Notes: a model not told the origin generated them from the letters alone. 64,000 nt of DNA from Nostoc sp. MS1 (GCF_019976755.1 NZ_AP023441.1:3221501-3285500), one strand, 5' to 3'. Counted from the stretch's first letter, positions 8,479 to 18,649 are shown. Made by a program: numbers and translations.

Positions 8479-9840
8479 CTAAACATTGACTGGTAGCCTG
8501 CTTTCTGTCGGCTGGTAATGACTGTTATTGTTAACAGTTTTAACTGTTGGCGGCACTTCTCTACCTGTAATCAATCTAGCGCCACGATTACGAGTAACAT
8601 AATTCCATGCCCACTGAATCATGACTACTAACTTATTATTGAACTCGATTAAGAAGTAGATGTGAATTAATAGCCAGAACAACCAAGCAAAGAAGCCTGT
8701 CAACTTCATAAAACCTAAGTCTACAACGGCTGAGTTTTGCCCAATCATAGCTAGACTACCGTAATCGTTATACTTAAATGCAGGCAGAGTTTGACCTTGT
8801 AGGCGTTTCTGCACCAATTTGGCGACGTATTCGCCTTCTTGTTTGGCGACTGGTGCGACACCGGGAAGGGGTTTACCGTTTTGGTGAGAGAAGTTAGCTA
8901 AATCTCCCACAACGAAAATATTGTTATGTCCCTTAATACTCAAGTCTGCTTCTACGATAACTCGTCCGGCGCGATCGCATTCTACCCCAGTTTTCTCAGC
9001 TAAGACTTTGCCCATTGCCGATGCTTTGACACCTGCTGCCCATAATACAGTCTTTGAGCCAATTTCTGTCACATCATCGCCTTGTTTGATAGTAACGATG
9101 TCATTCTCAATATTCGTTACCATCGTTTTTGTCTGTACTTTCACACCCAACTGTTTCAAGGATGCTTCGGCTTCCTGTGATAATTCTGGCGCAAAGGGAG
9201 GGAGGACTCGATCTAAACCTTCGAGGAGGATGACTTGCGCTTCTGTGGTGTCAATGTTGCGGAAGTCTTCTTTGAGGGTTTTGTAAGCTAATTCAGCGAT
9301 CGCACCTGCTAATTCTACCCCAGTAGGGCCGCCACCGACAATTACAAAAGTTAACCAAGCACGGCGCTTTTCGGGGTCTGTTTCCTTCTCGGCTGCTTCA
9401 AACGCCATAAAGATGCGGCGACGCATTTCAATTGCATCTTCTACAGTTTTCAACCCAGGCGCAAATTCTTCCCAGTTATCTTTACCAAAGTAGGAGTGCT
9501 TTGCACCTGTGGCTACAATTAAAGTATCGTAGGGTATTTTTTCATCACCTAGTACCACTTGTTGTGCTGTTGAGTCAATATCGCTGACTTCTCCCAGCAA
9601 AACTTTTGTATTCTTACTCTTACTCAATACTGCGCGTAGAGGTGAGGAAATATCAGATGGTGAAAGAGTACCTGTAGCAACTTGATAAAGTAGCGGCTGG
9701 AATAGGTGAAAGTTCCGTTTATCAATCAGAGTCACATCTACTTTAGCTTTAGCCAATGACTTTGCTGCATACAATCCACCAAAACCGCCGCCGATAATCA
9801 CGACCTTGTGGGGTGAGTTGTTCTCAAGTGCTTCAACCAT
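8479..9840 (-). CDS. Type II NADH dehydrogenase (NDH-2), membrane-associated
   Basis: 453 residues with two dinucleotide-binding motifs: FAD site 'VVIIGGGFGGLYAAKSL' at about 14-30 and NAD(P)H site 'FVIVGGGPTGVELAGAI' at about 165-182. It also has the typical 'FVVGDLA' and 'PGVAPVAKQEG' segments. Hydrophobic residues at about 380-415 ('FFAWLFWLLIHIYFLIEF') would attach it to the membrane. It passes electrons from NADH to plastoquinone without pumping protons; cyanobacteria carry several (Ndb). Monocistronic with a long AT-rich region upstream, and divergent from smc. Confidence 0.9.
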   Translation of the reverse strand: MVEALENNSPHKVVIIGGGFGGLYAAKSLAKAKVDVTLIDKRNFHLFQPLLYQVATGTLSPSDISSPLRAVLSKSKNTKVLLGEVSDIDSTAQQVVLGDEKIPYDTLIVATGAKHSYFGKDNWEEFAPGLKTVEDAIEMRRRIFMAFEAAEKETDPEKRRAWLTFVIVGGGPTGVELAGAIAELAYKTLKEDFRNIDTTEAQVILLEGLDRVLPPFAPELSQEAEASLKQLGVKVQTKTMVTNIENDIVTIKQGDDVTEIGSKTVLWAAGVKASAMGKVLAEKTGVECDRAGRVIVEADLSIKGHNNIFVVGDLANFSHQNGKPLPGVAPVAKQEGEYVAKLVQKRLQGQTLPAFKYNDYGSLAMIGQNSAVVDLGFMKLTGFFAWLFWLLIHIYFLIEFNNKLVVMIQWAWNYVTRNRGARLITGREVPPTVKTVNNNSHYQPTESRLPVNV

Positions 9841-10277
9841 AAGAATTATTTCCTAGTGTTACGGGTACTGTAACTATTCTTAACAAATTTGTATCAAAAA
9901 TGTCACAATTATTTCTGTTTATCTTGAACATATAAAAAATTGGTTAAAGTTATCGTAAATACAGATATTGAGTAATATAAGCTACATAGTTTTTTTAGTT
10001 GTGACAAAATTATCTTGTGGCAACCCTATAAACCACATATACGTAGTGATAAAGCCTGTTTAGCCATCGTTGTAAATTACTTTTTTTATATAGTTAAAGA
10101 TAAGAATTAATGCTTTTCCTATAATTTATAAAGATTGATTCTTAAACGCGAAGGGGCGCAGAGGAGGATTCTCTGGGGCTGGGTATAAGGCATTTAGAAA
10201 ATATTCGTGCTAACCTGTTGCTAAATTTTGATAAATTGATACACTTGTTCTTCATTAACTTAGTGAACTAGCACTGC
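9841..10277. other. Divergent intergenic region, ndh-2 / smc
   Basis: 437 AT-rich bases that should carry promoters for both divergent genes. It contains 'cgcgaaggggcgcagaggagg', a fragment of a common cyanobacterial interspersed repeat. I see no gene and no clear palindromic operator. Confidence 0.4.
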
Positions 10278-13200
10278 ATGGTGCATATCAAGCGCGTAGA
10301 ACTTACTAATTTCAAATCCTTCGGCGGTACTACAGCAGTCCCATTATTGCCGGGGTTCACTGTCATATCTGGGCCTAATGGTTCGGGTAAGTCAAATATT
10401 TTGGATGCGCTGCTGTTTTGTTTGGGACTAGCTAGTTCTAAGGGGATGCGGGCTGATCGCTTGCCCGATTTGGTTAATAATACTCAAACGGCTAAAAGTC
10501 GTTCGGCGGTGGAAGCTAGTGTAACTGTGACGTTTGATTTATCTGATCTCATAGATGTTAATGATCAGTTATCAGTTGTCAATGGTAGTGAAGAATTACC
10601 CCAGCATGAAGCACCATCGGTAAATGGGAATGGACACAAGGCTACAGAATGGAGTGTGACGCGGAAACTGCGGGTGACGCATCAAGGTAGTTATACATCG
10701 AATTACTATATCAATGGGATTTCCGCGACGCAGACGGAACTGCATGAGGAGTTGGAGAGGCTGCGGATATATCCTGAAGGTTATAACGTGGTACTGCAAG
10801 GGGATGTCACCAGTATTATCTCCATGAAGGGGAAGGAACGCAGGGAAATTATTGATGAGTTGGCGGGAGTGGCGGCGTTTGATCGGAAGATTCATCAGGC
10901 TAAGGGAACGCTGGATGAGGTAAAGGAAAAGGAAGATAGTTGTCGGATTATTGAGACTGAGTTAACTTTACAACGCGATCGCCTCTCGCAAGACCGGGCG
11001 AAGGCGGAAAAGTATCAAAAGTTACGTACAGAATATATAGAAAAGCAATCTTGGGAAGCGGTTTTATCTTGGCGTTCTCTGCAAGCACAGCAAGAGAAGT
11101 TAGCCACCCAAATTCAAGCAGGCGATCGCAATTATGCGGAACTGACTACCCAGCTTACCAGCTTAAATACAGAAATTGCCGAGAAAACTGCCCAACTGGA
11201 ACAACTCAACGCCCATGTGAAAGCGATGGGAGAGGAGGAACTGTTAGCAGTACAGTCTAACTTGGCGACGCAGGAAGCAGAACGGAAGCAGTTACAACGT
11301 CAGCAAAGCGAGTTAGAGGCGGCTTTTCAAGAAACGGCTAGGCGGTTGGCGCAAACTGGGGAAGATATCCAAAAGCATCAGCAGGGTTTAGGGGAAATTG
11401 CCCAAGCCCAGGATTTGGAGCGGCAATCTATTGTATATTGTCAGCAGCAACGGGATGAAACACAACAAGCTTTGGAAAAGTCCCGCGAAGCCGCCGCCGA
11501 AATCGCCTCAGCCTCGGAAGCATGGGTACAACAGCAAACGGCGTTGAACCGTCAAATTGAAACTGTGCTGCAAACCTTGGAACCGCAACGAACCCAACAA
11601 GCGCAGTTAAGGGAACGGAATAATCAGTTACAGCAGTTAATAGCAGAGCAAACGCAGTTAATCGCTAACCTAGAACCACAATTAACACAGAAGCAGGCTG
11701 ATTGTACTGGGTTAGAAATACAATTTAATACCTCTAGCGAACCCATCCAAGAGTTAGCGCAAAATCTCGCCGCTACAGAACAGGAATTACAAATTCAGCA
11801 AGATACCCAAAAGCGACTGCTGCAAGAACAACGAGACAAGCAACGTCAACTAGATAAAATTGACGCGCAAGCACAAGCACAGCAAGAGGTACAAGGAACT
11901 CAAGCCAGTAAGGTAATTATCCAGTCAGGAATGCCTGGGGTGTGCGGATTGGTGGTACATTTGGGAAGGGTAGAACCCCGCTTTCAGTTGGCGTTAGAAA
12001 TTGCGGCTGGGGCGCGTCTGGGACATATTGTAGTAGAAGATGATGGTATCGCCGCCGCCGGAATTGAACTGCTCAAACAAAAACGTGCGGGGAGAGCGAC
12101 GTTTTTACCTTTAAATAAAATTCAGACTCATAAATTTACCCAAGATGCTACATTGCGTTTAGCAAACGGCTTTGTTAACTATGCCGTGAATTTGGTAGAT
12201 TGCGATCGCCGTTACAAAGACATCTTTAATTATGTCTTCGGTAATACTGTAGTATTTTCCAACTTAGACTCGGCGCGGAAAAATCTCGGTTTATATCGTA
12301 TCGTTACTTTAGATGGGGAATTACTAGAAACCAGTGGCGCGATGACTGGGGGTAGTAGTAACCAGCGTTCCTCATTGCGGTTTGGCAATGCGGAAGCAGC
12401 AGAGTCAGAAGAAGCAGTTGCGTTAAAGCAGCGTTTAGCAGATATAGATAGGATTTTAGACCGTTGTGGTGATGCGATCGCTAATTTATCCATCAAAACC
12501 AAACAACTCTCACAAGAACTGACAGAAGCGCGTCAAGCAAGGCGGGAACAGCAGATACAATTGGAACAGTTGCAGAAAGATATTAAAAGTTTAACAGCCC
12601 AGTTAGAAGGGACGCGATCGCAACTGAGTCAAAATAACGAAAAATTTACCACAGCACAGTCACGCCTAGAAATTTTAGATAAAGAATTACCAGGACAAGA
12701 AAGCCAATTACAACAACTACGCCAAACCCTAACTGAGTTAGAAGCCTCCCAAACACCCAGCGAATGGCAACAAATTCAGGCGACAATTAAAATCCAAGAA
12801 CAACAACTCCAACAAAGAGAAACCGCCTTAAGAGAAGCCGAACAACGCCTAAAAAATCTGGAAAATCAACAACAACGCCTCTTAGAACGCATCCAAGAAG
12901 GCGAACAACGCATTACTCAGTATCAACAAGAACAACAAACCCAACAAAATCAACTATCTTCCCTCAGCACTCAGCACTCAGCACTCAGCACTCAAATTAC
13001 CCAAACCCGCGCTAAATTAACCGAACTGGAAAAACATCTGGGTGAGGAGAAACAAAAACGCGACGCTATTGAACAAGAAGTGCGATCGCACCTCCTGCGT
13101 CAGCAACAATTAGAATGGGAAATTCAAAAGTTAGAAGAATCTCAACTCAAACGCCGAGAAGATTTAACCACCTTACAAAGCCAGTTACAAGAATTAATCC

Positions 13201-13904
13201 CGGAATTACCAAATCCTTTACCAGAAGTACCAGACAAGGTAGACTTGGAAGAATTGCAGAAAGAATTGCGATCGCTTGCCAAACGTCTCCAGGCAATGGA
13301 ACCTGTAAATATGCTGGCGTTGGAAGAATACGAACGCACGCAAAAGCGCTTAGAAGAACTATCGGAAAAATTACAGACGCTAGAAGGAGAACGCACTGAA
13401 CTACTCCTACGTATCGAAAACTTTACCACCTTGCGGCAAATTGCCTTTAAAGAAGCCTTCGACGCAGTAAACGAAAACTTTCAATCAATCTTCGCCACCC
13501 TTTCCGACGGCGACGGCTACCTACAATTAGATGATCCTGAAGATCCCTTTAATAGTGGCTTAAATCTAGTCGCCCACCCCAAAGGTAAACCAGTACAAAG
13601 ACTCGCTTCCATGTCTGGGGGTGAAAAATCCCTCACCGCCCTCAGCTTCATTTTCGCCTTACAACGTTATCGCCCCTCACCCTTTTACGCCTTTGATGAA
13701 GTAGATATGTTCCTCGATGGTTCAAACGTTGAACGATTGTCAAGAATGATTAAACAACAGGCACAACAAGCCCAATTCATAGTTGTTAGTTTGCGTCGTC
13801 CGATGATAGAATCAGCCGAACGCACAATAGGCGTTACTCAAGCACGAGGAGCTTATACCCAAGTTTTGGGAATTAAGTTATCATCCTCAAATACATCTGC
13901 TTGA
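10278..13904 (+). CDS. smc: Chromosome segregation ATPase SMC
   Basis: 1208 residues. The N-terminal head has Walker A 'GPNGSGKSN' at about 33-41. Two long coiled coils (about 200-520 and 690-1010) flank a hinge at about 545-680 ('GMPGVCGLVVHLGRVEP'). The C-terminal head has the signature 'SMSGGEKSLTALSFIFAL' and Walker B 'PFYAFDEVDMFLD'. It condenses and segregates chromosomes with ScpA/ScpB, which are not in this window. The distal coiled coil contains an ACTCAGC heptamer array translated as 'SLSTQHSALSTQ' near residues 894-907. A variable Asn/Gly/His-rich insert lies at about residues 92-120. Confidence 0.96.
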   Translation: MVHIKRVELTNFKSFGGTTAVPLLPGFTVISGPNGSGKSNILDALLFCLGLASSKGMRADRLPDLVNNTQTAKSRSAVEASVTVTFDLSDLIDVNDQLSVVNGSEELPQHEAPSVNGNGHKATEWSVTRKLRVTHQGSYTSNYYINGISATQTELHEELERLRIYPEGYNVVLQGDVTSIISMKGKERREIIDELAGVAAFDRKIHQAKGTLDEVKEKEDSCRIIETELTLQRDRLSQDRAKAEKYQKLRTEYIEKQSWEAVLSWRSLQAQQEKLATQIQAGDRNYAELTTQLTSLNTEIAEKTAQLEQLNAHVKAMGEEELLAVQSNLATQEAERKQLQRQQSELEAAFQETARRLAQTGEDIQKHQQGLGEIAQAQDLERQSIVYCQQQRDETQQALEKSREAAAEIASASEAWVQQQTALNRQIETVLQTLEPQRTQQAQLRERNNQLQQLIAEQTQLIANLEPQLTQKQADCTGLEIQFNTSSEPIQELAQNLAATEQELQIQQDTQKRLLQEQRDKQRQLDKIDAQAQAQQEVQGTQASKVIIQSGMPGVCGLVVHLGRVEPRFQLALEIAAGARLGHIVVEDDGIAAAGIELLKQKRAGRATFLPLNKIQTHKFTQDATLRLANGFVNYAVNLVDCDRRYKDIFNYVFGNTVVFSNLDSARKNLGLYRIVTLDGELLETSGAMTGGSSNQRSSLRFGNAEAAESEEAVALKQRLADIDRILDRCGDAIANLSIKTKQLSQELTEARQARREQQIQLEQLQKDIKSLTAQLEGTRSQLSQNNEKFTTAQSRLEILDKELPGQESQLQQLRQTLTELEASQTPSEWQQIQATIKIQEQQLQQRETALREAEQRLKNLENQQQRLLERIQEGEQRITQYQQEQQTQQNQLSSLSTQHSALSTQITQTRAKLTELEKHLGEEKQKRDAIEQEVRSHLLRQQQLEWEIQKLEESQLKRREDLTTLQSQLQELIPELPNPLPEVPDKVDLEELQKELRSLAKRLQAMEPVNMLALEEYERTQKRLEELSEKLQTLEGERTELLLRIENFTTLRQIAFKEAFDAVNENFQSIFATLSDGDGYLQLDDPEDPFNSGLNLVAHPKGKPVQRLASMSGGEKSLTALSFIFALQRYRPSPFYAFDEVDMFLDGSNVERLSRMIKQQAQQAQFIVVSLRRPMIESAERTIGVTQARGAYTQVLGIKLSSSNTSA
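12961..12998. repeat. ACTCAGC heptamer array inside smc
   Basis: Five copies of ACTCAGC (last ACTCAAA) lie within the smc frame. The array encodes Ser/Thr/Gln/His/Ala residues in the second coiled coil and does not break the frame. Confidence 0.85.
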
Positions 13905-13962
13905 GTTTTTGTTAATAATAGTGTATAGATAAACCGGATTCGAGATCAGGACTCCGTATAGA

Positions 13963-14937
13963 ATGACCTCTGAACAGATAATTAGACGTTCCGACATATT
14001 AAATACCCAGGTGATCACCCGCGACAATGGCAAACGGTTAGGCATCGTGAGTCAAATCTGGGTGGACATTGATCAAAGAGAGGTTGTGGCTCTTGGTTTG
14101 CGAGACAGCCTGATCTCCATCTCTGGTCTGCCCCGCTATATGTACCTTAGCAGCATCCACCAATACGGCGATGTGATCCTAGTTGATAACGAAGATGTTA
14201 TCGAAGACATAGAAGTTGAAGCCCTCAGTAACCTGATGAACTGGGAAGTCATCACCGAAACAGGCGAAGTTTTAGGTAGAGTCCGGGGCTTCAGATTTGA
14301 GGCGGAAACAGGTAAACTCACCAACATAGTCATCGCTTCCTTGGGACTACCCCAAATTCCCGACCAGTTTTTAAGCACCTACGAAATATCAATAGAAGAA
14401 GTAGTCAGCACAGGCCCCAACAGATTAATTGTGTTTGAAGGAGCCGAAGAACGGGTAAATCAGTTAACAGTAGGTGTCCTAGAACGTCTAGGTATTGGTA
14501 AAGCACCTTGGGAACGGGACGCAGACGAAGAATATTATGCTGCACCCCGCGCCGTTGCACCTTCAAATCAGCTACCTAGTGGTGTACCCTTACAACCACC
14601 CAAGCCCAAAGTCCGCACCCCCGAACCCGTAGCTGAGGAAGAATGGACTGAGGACTACATCGAAGAAGAAAGACCACAGCGTCAAGTCATGAAAGCGCGT
14701 CAATACGAGTCTATTCAATACGAAGAAGACGAGGAAGATAACTGGAGCGAAGCCACAGGTAAAGACAGATATCAAAAATCTCCCGCCCCATCCTACAGCG
14801 AGCCTTACACCGAAGATTATGATGATTATGATGATGATATAGAAAGTGATGCTTGGGATGATGCACCACCACAACCAGTAAATATCCCTAAAAAAGTCAA
14901 AGAAAGACAGCCAGAATATGAAGAAGAAGGATATTAA
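13963..14937 (+). CDS. PRC-barrel domain protein with acidic tail
   Basis: 324 residues. Two PRC-barrel domains in tandem (about 8-75 with 'LNTQVITRDNGKRLGIVSQIWVD', and about 85-165 with 'WEVITETGEVLGRVRGFRFE') are followed by a disordered tail from about 185 that is rich in Glu/Asp/Tyr/Pro. PRC barrels bind partners in RNA processing and photosynthetic-complex assembly; the partner is unknown. It starts 58 bases after smc on the same strand and may be co-transcribed. Confidence 0.85.
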   Translation: MTSEQIIRRSDILNTQVITRDNGKRLGIVSQIWVDIDQREVVALGLRDSLISISGLPRYMYLSSIHQYGDVILVDNEDVIEDIEVEALSNLMNWEVITETGEVLGRVRGFRFEAETGKLTNIVIASLGLPQIPDQFLSTYEISIEEVVSTGPNRLIVFEGAEERVNQLTVGVLERLGIGKAPWERDADEEYYAAPRAVAPSNQLPSGVPLQPPKPKVRTPEPVAEEEWTEDYIEEERPQRQVMKARQYESIQYEEDEEDNWSEATGKDRYQKSPAPSYSEPYTEDYDDYDDDIESDAWDDAPPQPVNIPKKVKERQPEYEEEGY

Positions 14938-14942
14938 TAACT

Positions 14943-14965
14943 GCTAATTGGTAATTGGTAATTGG
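14943..14965. repeat. TAATTGG tandem repeat
   Basis: Three copies of TAATTGG (TAATTGG TAATTGG TAATTGG) lie just after the PRC-barrel gene. The same unit occurs inside cimA at about 20022-20055. Confidence 0.8.
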
Positions 14966-15012
14966 CCCTCATCTTATTTGTAAGAGAGGGTTAATTTCAT
15001 TTCAATTTTTTT

Positions 15013-15067
15013 GTAGGATGGGCATCTTGCCCGTCCTGATATTTGGGCGGGCAGGATGCCCACCCCA
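15013..15067. repeat. Long imperfect inverted repeat between convergent genes
   Basis: GTAGGATGGGCATCTTGCCCG and the complement of GTGGGGTGGGCATCCTGCCCG pair at 18 of 21 positions around a short loop. 'GGGCATCTTGCCC' hairpins are a dispersed repeat in cyanobacterial genomes. Its place between the convergent ends at 14937 and 15081 would also let it end both transcripts. Confidence 0.6.
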
Positions 15068-15080
15068 CAAGATGTATGAT

Positions 15081-16217
15081 TTATGCTCCTTTGGCGATGC
15101 CAAAAGATTCGCCTTTGAAAGTAATGCCAAATGGTTCAACCACAACTTCGCGGGTGGGGGATGCTTCAACTCTACCAGCGATCGCAGCTGTTAATCCCTG
15201 TTCTTTGGCTAACTGCACAATCCTCTCACCATCCTGCTCTGTCTCTGTATAAAATGCAAACCCTGCACCATAGTTAAATACAGAAAGCATCATTTCTTTC
15301 CCTCCTTCCAGATGGCTTTCCACAAACTGAAAGATTTCTGGAACTGGTAACAATTTTTCAATTACATACCGTAATGGTTTAGCAGACCGCATCAATTTCT
15401 GCCATCCATGACCAGTAATATTTTCCATCGCCGTGGGACGGATACCCTCACGCAATACTGCTTGCACAAGGGGCGTGTACAGGTGCGAGGCAGCATTCAT
15501 CGCTTCCCATAACTCCTGTCCACTGGGTAGCTTTGTTCTGTAGCCGTCAGGTAGGGACTCGGCTAATTTCCGCACGGGGGTAAAGCCGTTTTCATGCAGT
15601 CCGGTACTTTCTACCAAAACGATCGCATTACCTTCAGCCAACCTTGTACCATCAATAGGAGGCACACCAGGAGGCATGACACCAAATACAGAACCCGCAA
15701 TATCTAGCCTTCCGGGAATCATTTTAGTTTTGAGTTGTGGCGTTTCTCCAGAAATGTAAACGCAGCCTATACGTCTACATCCTTCAACCACGCCATCAAG
15801 AAACCCATCAAGAAAGGCAGGGGTAAATACGGTTTCTGGCGTACTTGAGGGTAAATACAACCCTAAAAGTACAGTTTGCATCCCCGAAGATGCAGCATCG
15901 TTTGTCAAACAAGAGAGAATTTTGATACCGATGTTCCACCAAAACCGCCGCAGTTCTTCTTCGGTAAGGTCATCAGGACGGGCATCATCAGCAGTACCAA
16001 GTCCTTCAGGAACAAGGCTAACAAAAAGCTCAGGGTTTCCCGTATGTAGGTAAGGGGCAAGATTAAAACTAAAGGCATTAGCACTTCCCCCAAGCCCAGC
16101 AGCCGGGACACCCCCGTAAGCAGGGGCGAATTGTAATGTACGTTTTGCCGCCTCAATAAAGCGACGCTTGGCAGCATCGAGAGTATTGTAATCGACTTGA
16201 TCAACAGCTTGGGTCAT
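15081..16217 (-). CDS. PurM-like (AIR synthase-related) protein
   Basis: 378 residues resembling the PurM/ThiL/SelD ATP-binding superfamily. The N-terminal half has 'FVSLVPEGLGTADDARP' and 'IKILSCLTNDAASSGMQTV' (metal/ATP-binding Asp region). The C-terminal half has 'ALVLVESTGLHENGFTPVRKL'-like and 'ITGHGWQKLMR' segments characteristic of AIR synthase. It is longer and more divergent than canonical PurM, so it may be a paralogue rather than the purine enzyme; which one cannot be decided without a search of the genome. ATG 16217 is chosen because the frame upstream is encoded by simple repeats. Confidence 0.75.
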   Translation of the reverse strand: MTQAVDQVDYNTLDAAKRRFIEAAKRTLQFAPAYGGVPAAGLGGSANAFSFNLAPYLHTGNPELFVSLVPEGLGTADDARPDDLTEEELRRFWWNIGIKILSCLTNDAASSGMQTVLLGLYLPSSTPETVFTPAFLDGFLDGVVEGCRRIGCVYISGETPQLKTKMIPGRLDIAGSVFGVMPPGVPPIDGTRLAEGNAIVLVESTGLHENGFTPVRKLAESLPDGYRTKLPSGQELWEAMNAASHLYTPLVQAVLREGIRPTAMENITGHGWQKLMRSAKPLRYVIEKLLPVPEIFQFVESHLEGGKEMMLSVFNYGAGFAFYTETEQDGERIVQLAKEQGLTAAIAGRVEASPTREVVVEPFGITFKGESFGIAKGA

Positions 16218-16328
16218 TCTTCTATTTTGGGAGTAGGGAGTGGGGAGTGGGGAGTGGTGGAAGCAGGGGGAGCAGAGGAGAAAAAACAACCATTAACTGT
16301 CAATTGTCAATTGTCAACTGTCTCCTGC

Positions 16329-18488
16329 CTACCCCCTTGCCCCTTCTGGGTTATGAATTACTGCTTGGGAATTAAGTTCGGCATACTGCTGGCGCGATCG
16401 CGGTCTGCCTGTGGTGATAGCGTAGTTAATAGCTAATAACCGTAACCATAAGGCGGGGTTGTGTGTTTCTAGCCAAGGTTTTATTTGTATTAGTAAGCGT
16501 GGAAACCATGCACTCAGTAAAACATTAACTAAGGCGTGACGACCGAAGTTAAGATAATTGCCTACCCACCTTACCAAATCTCTGGAACCAGCTAGTTCCC
16601 AAATCCACCACACTAATGCAGGATTTTTCCTCGCGGCTTTAAGTGCTAGGCGGTTAAAGGTGAACCAGTCACACCTATCTTTAATGAAATTATCGGCAAC
16701 TTCGGGAGGTTCATCTGCAAGTAACCCAAAAAATGTATTCAACATTGAGTTAATGCGTTGGGGAGGGATAAATTTCCCTGTGGGAACCATCATTCCTTTA
16801 GAAAATAGCCAAGTTATCGATACATTGCTTTGATAGGCTCGAATTAAATTCAAGTGACTGAACTTTAATAAATCATGTTTAAGGGCTACATCTAATAAGG
16901 TTGTTAGCCGTTCTAAGTTACGCACCAAGGAACCGAAACCAGTAAATACAAGGGGTGATTGTAGTGATGCAGCATCACCGATCGCAATTAATCTATCAAA
17001 AGCTATGGTGCGATCGCTACTACTAACACTAAAATGCCCTGGAATATACCCAAAGGTTGGCTTTTTCCACACCAGCTTGTCCATATCGCAACGGCGATAT
17101 TCTGGCAAAATTGTGAAAAAGTCTTCGTACATCTCTAACAAGGAACCTGGGTTTTGGGCGTTGACTTCGTGGTAGTGAAACAAATAAATTGTCAGTTCTT
17201 CACCCGCCCCAGGAAATAATTCCCAAATTAACTGCCTCCCACGCGAGATATCACCATGACTATATAGAACATCTCCATATTGAGAATCCCACACTCCCGG
17301 CTCAAAACCTCCGTCTACCACTGCCCCCACTGTGGGACACACACTATCAAAAGCACGACCACCATTTAATTGCCATGCAATAGGAGAGGCTGTTCCCATC
17401 GCATCTACTAACAGCCGTCCATTGACTTGTTTTTCCTGTTGCGTGGGTAAATGCTTGACAGTAACAACAACTTGTGTATCATCAACATCGGCACGAATAA
17501 ATTCCGTCTCATCCCAAATTTCCCCGCCAGCACTCAGAAGTTTCTGCCCACACATTTGTAGCCATTTCTCTGAGTCTAAAGCTATATTTAACACCGTTGG
17601 CGTATGTAAAACAGGCGATCGCAATTTCTCTGGGTTATTCCCATCAAAAAACTTATTAAAACCGTCCTTATATTCCCGGACAATTACCGTTTCTAACTCG
17701 GCTGCTGTCACCAAACCCAAGTTCAGCAAACTTTGCAATTCATCCCGCGAAATATTCCATTCCCGGTTCATCCGCCCAAAAGGCAACCGCTCCACCAGCA
17801 GCACTTTATACCCCAACTTTGCCATCACCGCCGCATGAATTGACCCCAATGCGCCGCCGATGTATATCAGGTCATAGGTGGGAGATGAGGAGGATGAGGG
17901 AGATGAGGAGGATGAGGGAGAGGTGTGTTTTCTCTCTTCCCCTACTCCCCCTACCCCTTCCACTCTTACACCTTGCGAAAATATTACTTGACGCGGCTGT
18001 TGCGGATTTCGTACTCCCTCACGCCATCGCTGTTCCCACCAGTAGGCACGGTTGAGGTCATATTCCCCATTAGGCATTTTTTGGAAATATTTAACTGTTA
18101 AAGGGTAATAGGGAGCTAGGGCGGCAAAAATTGATTGCTGGGATAAATCAATAGCTGGCGGTTCTGGGTAGTGATGTGGAAAACGCTGACGAATTTGTCT
18201 AGTTAAGTTTTGTAATACTTCCTTCTCTTGTGGTAATGGCTGTTCTGCCCAACGAAAAACCTTTAAATAAGTAGTTCTTTGGACTGACCACACAAATATA
18301 GAAAATTCTTTCGGTAGATTTTCGGTAATTTTTGCCCCATTTACTGTATATTTACTAGATATTTTCAGGCGACAGCCATCGGGGGTAAGTATTTTTTCCC
18401 AATTTCCTGGATCAAACTCTGTTTGCAGCCAACTGCGTACAGAAGCGATATCCGTAATTGGCACTTCTAAATACAGAATTTCTTTCAT
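16329..18488 (-). CDS. CruA/CruP-family lycopene cyclase-type flavoprotein
   Basis: 719 residues. A unique N-terminal region (1-170) precedes an FAD-binding core beginning with 'YDLIYIGGALGSIHAAVMAKLGYKVLLVER' (about 203-232) and 'MNREWNISRDELQ'. Further family marks are 'LLVDAMGTASPIAWQL' and 'GDAASLQSPLVFTGFGSLVRNLERL'. This pattern matches the CruA/CruP lycopene cyclases, which close carotenoid rings in cyanobacteria lacking CrtL. The N-terminal extension favours CruA over CruP. A Ser/Pro-rich insert at about residues 185-202 is encoded by a GGAGATGAGGA-type repeat and separates the two parts. Confidence 0.78.
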   Translation of the reverse strand: MKEILYLEVPITDIASVRSWLQTEFDPGNWEKILTPDGCRLKISSKYTVNGAKITENLPKEFSIFVWSVQRTTYLKVFRWAEQPLPQEKEVLQNLTRQIRQRFPHHYPEPPAIDLSQQSIFAALAPYYPLTVKYFQKMPNGEYDLNRAYWWEQRWREGVRNPQQPRQVIFSQGVRVEGVGGVGEERKHTSPSSSSSPSSSSSPTYDLIYIGGALGSIHAAVMAKLGYKVLLVERLPFGRMNREWNISRDELQSLLNLGLVTAAELETVIVREYKDGFNKFFDGNNPEKLRSPVLHTPTVLNIALDSEKWLQMCGQKLLSAGGEIWDETEFIRADVDDTQVVVTVKHLPTQQEKQVNGRLLVDAMGTASPIAWQLNGGRAFDSVCPTVGAVVDGGFEPGVWDSQYGDVLYSHGDISRGRQLIWELFPGAGEELTIYLFHYHEVNAQNPGSLLEMYEDFFTILPEYRRCDMDKLVWKKPTFGYIPGHFSVSSSDRTIAFDRLIAIGDAASLQSPLVFTGFGSLVRNLERLTTLLDVALKHDLLKFSHLNLIRAYQSNVSITWLFSKGMMVPTGKFIPPQRINSMLNTFFGLLADEPPEVADNFIKDRCDWFTFNRLALKAARKNPALVWWIWELAGSRDLVRWVGNYLNFGRHALVNVLLSAWFPRLLIQIKPWLETHNPALWLRLLAINYAITTGRPRSRQQYAELNSQAVIHNPEGARG
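17878..17930. repeat. GATGAGGAG/GGAGATGAG simple repeat inside cruA-type gene
   Basis: Repeated 'gatgagg' and 'gaggatgagggagatgagg' units, read on the minus strand as Ser-Pro-Ser runs, keep the frame open. They lie in the linker directly before the FAD-binding motif. Confidence 0.8.
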
Positions 18489-18649
18489 GTTTTGCTGACA
18501 TCTCCGTCGATCTACTCACTAGGACAGATATGCGAAGGCAATAAATGCGATATACTCCGCCTTATCAGTTTTTATAAAGATTCAGTAAAGACTTTTTAAT
18601 AATTTTGTCAATTTTTCTTACTCATTTAATAAATTTATAAACCTACGCC

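Noticed and set aside
16218..16289. 24-residue extension of the PurM-like protein
   Set aside because: It is encoded by GGGGAGTGGGGAGTGG-type repeats and has no ribosome site.
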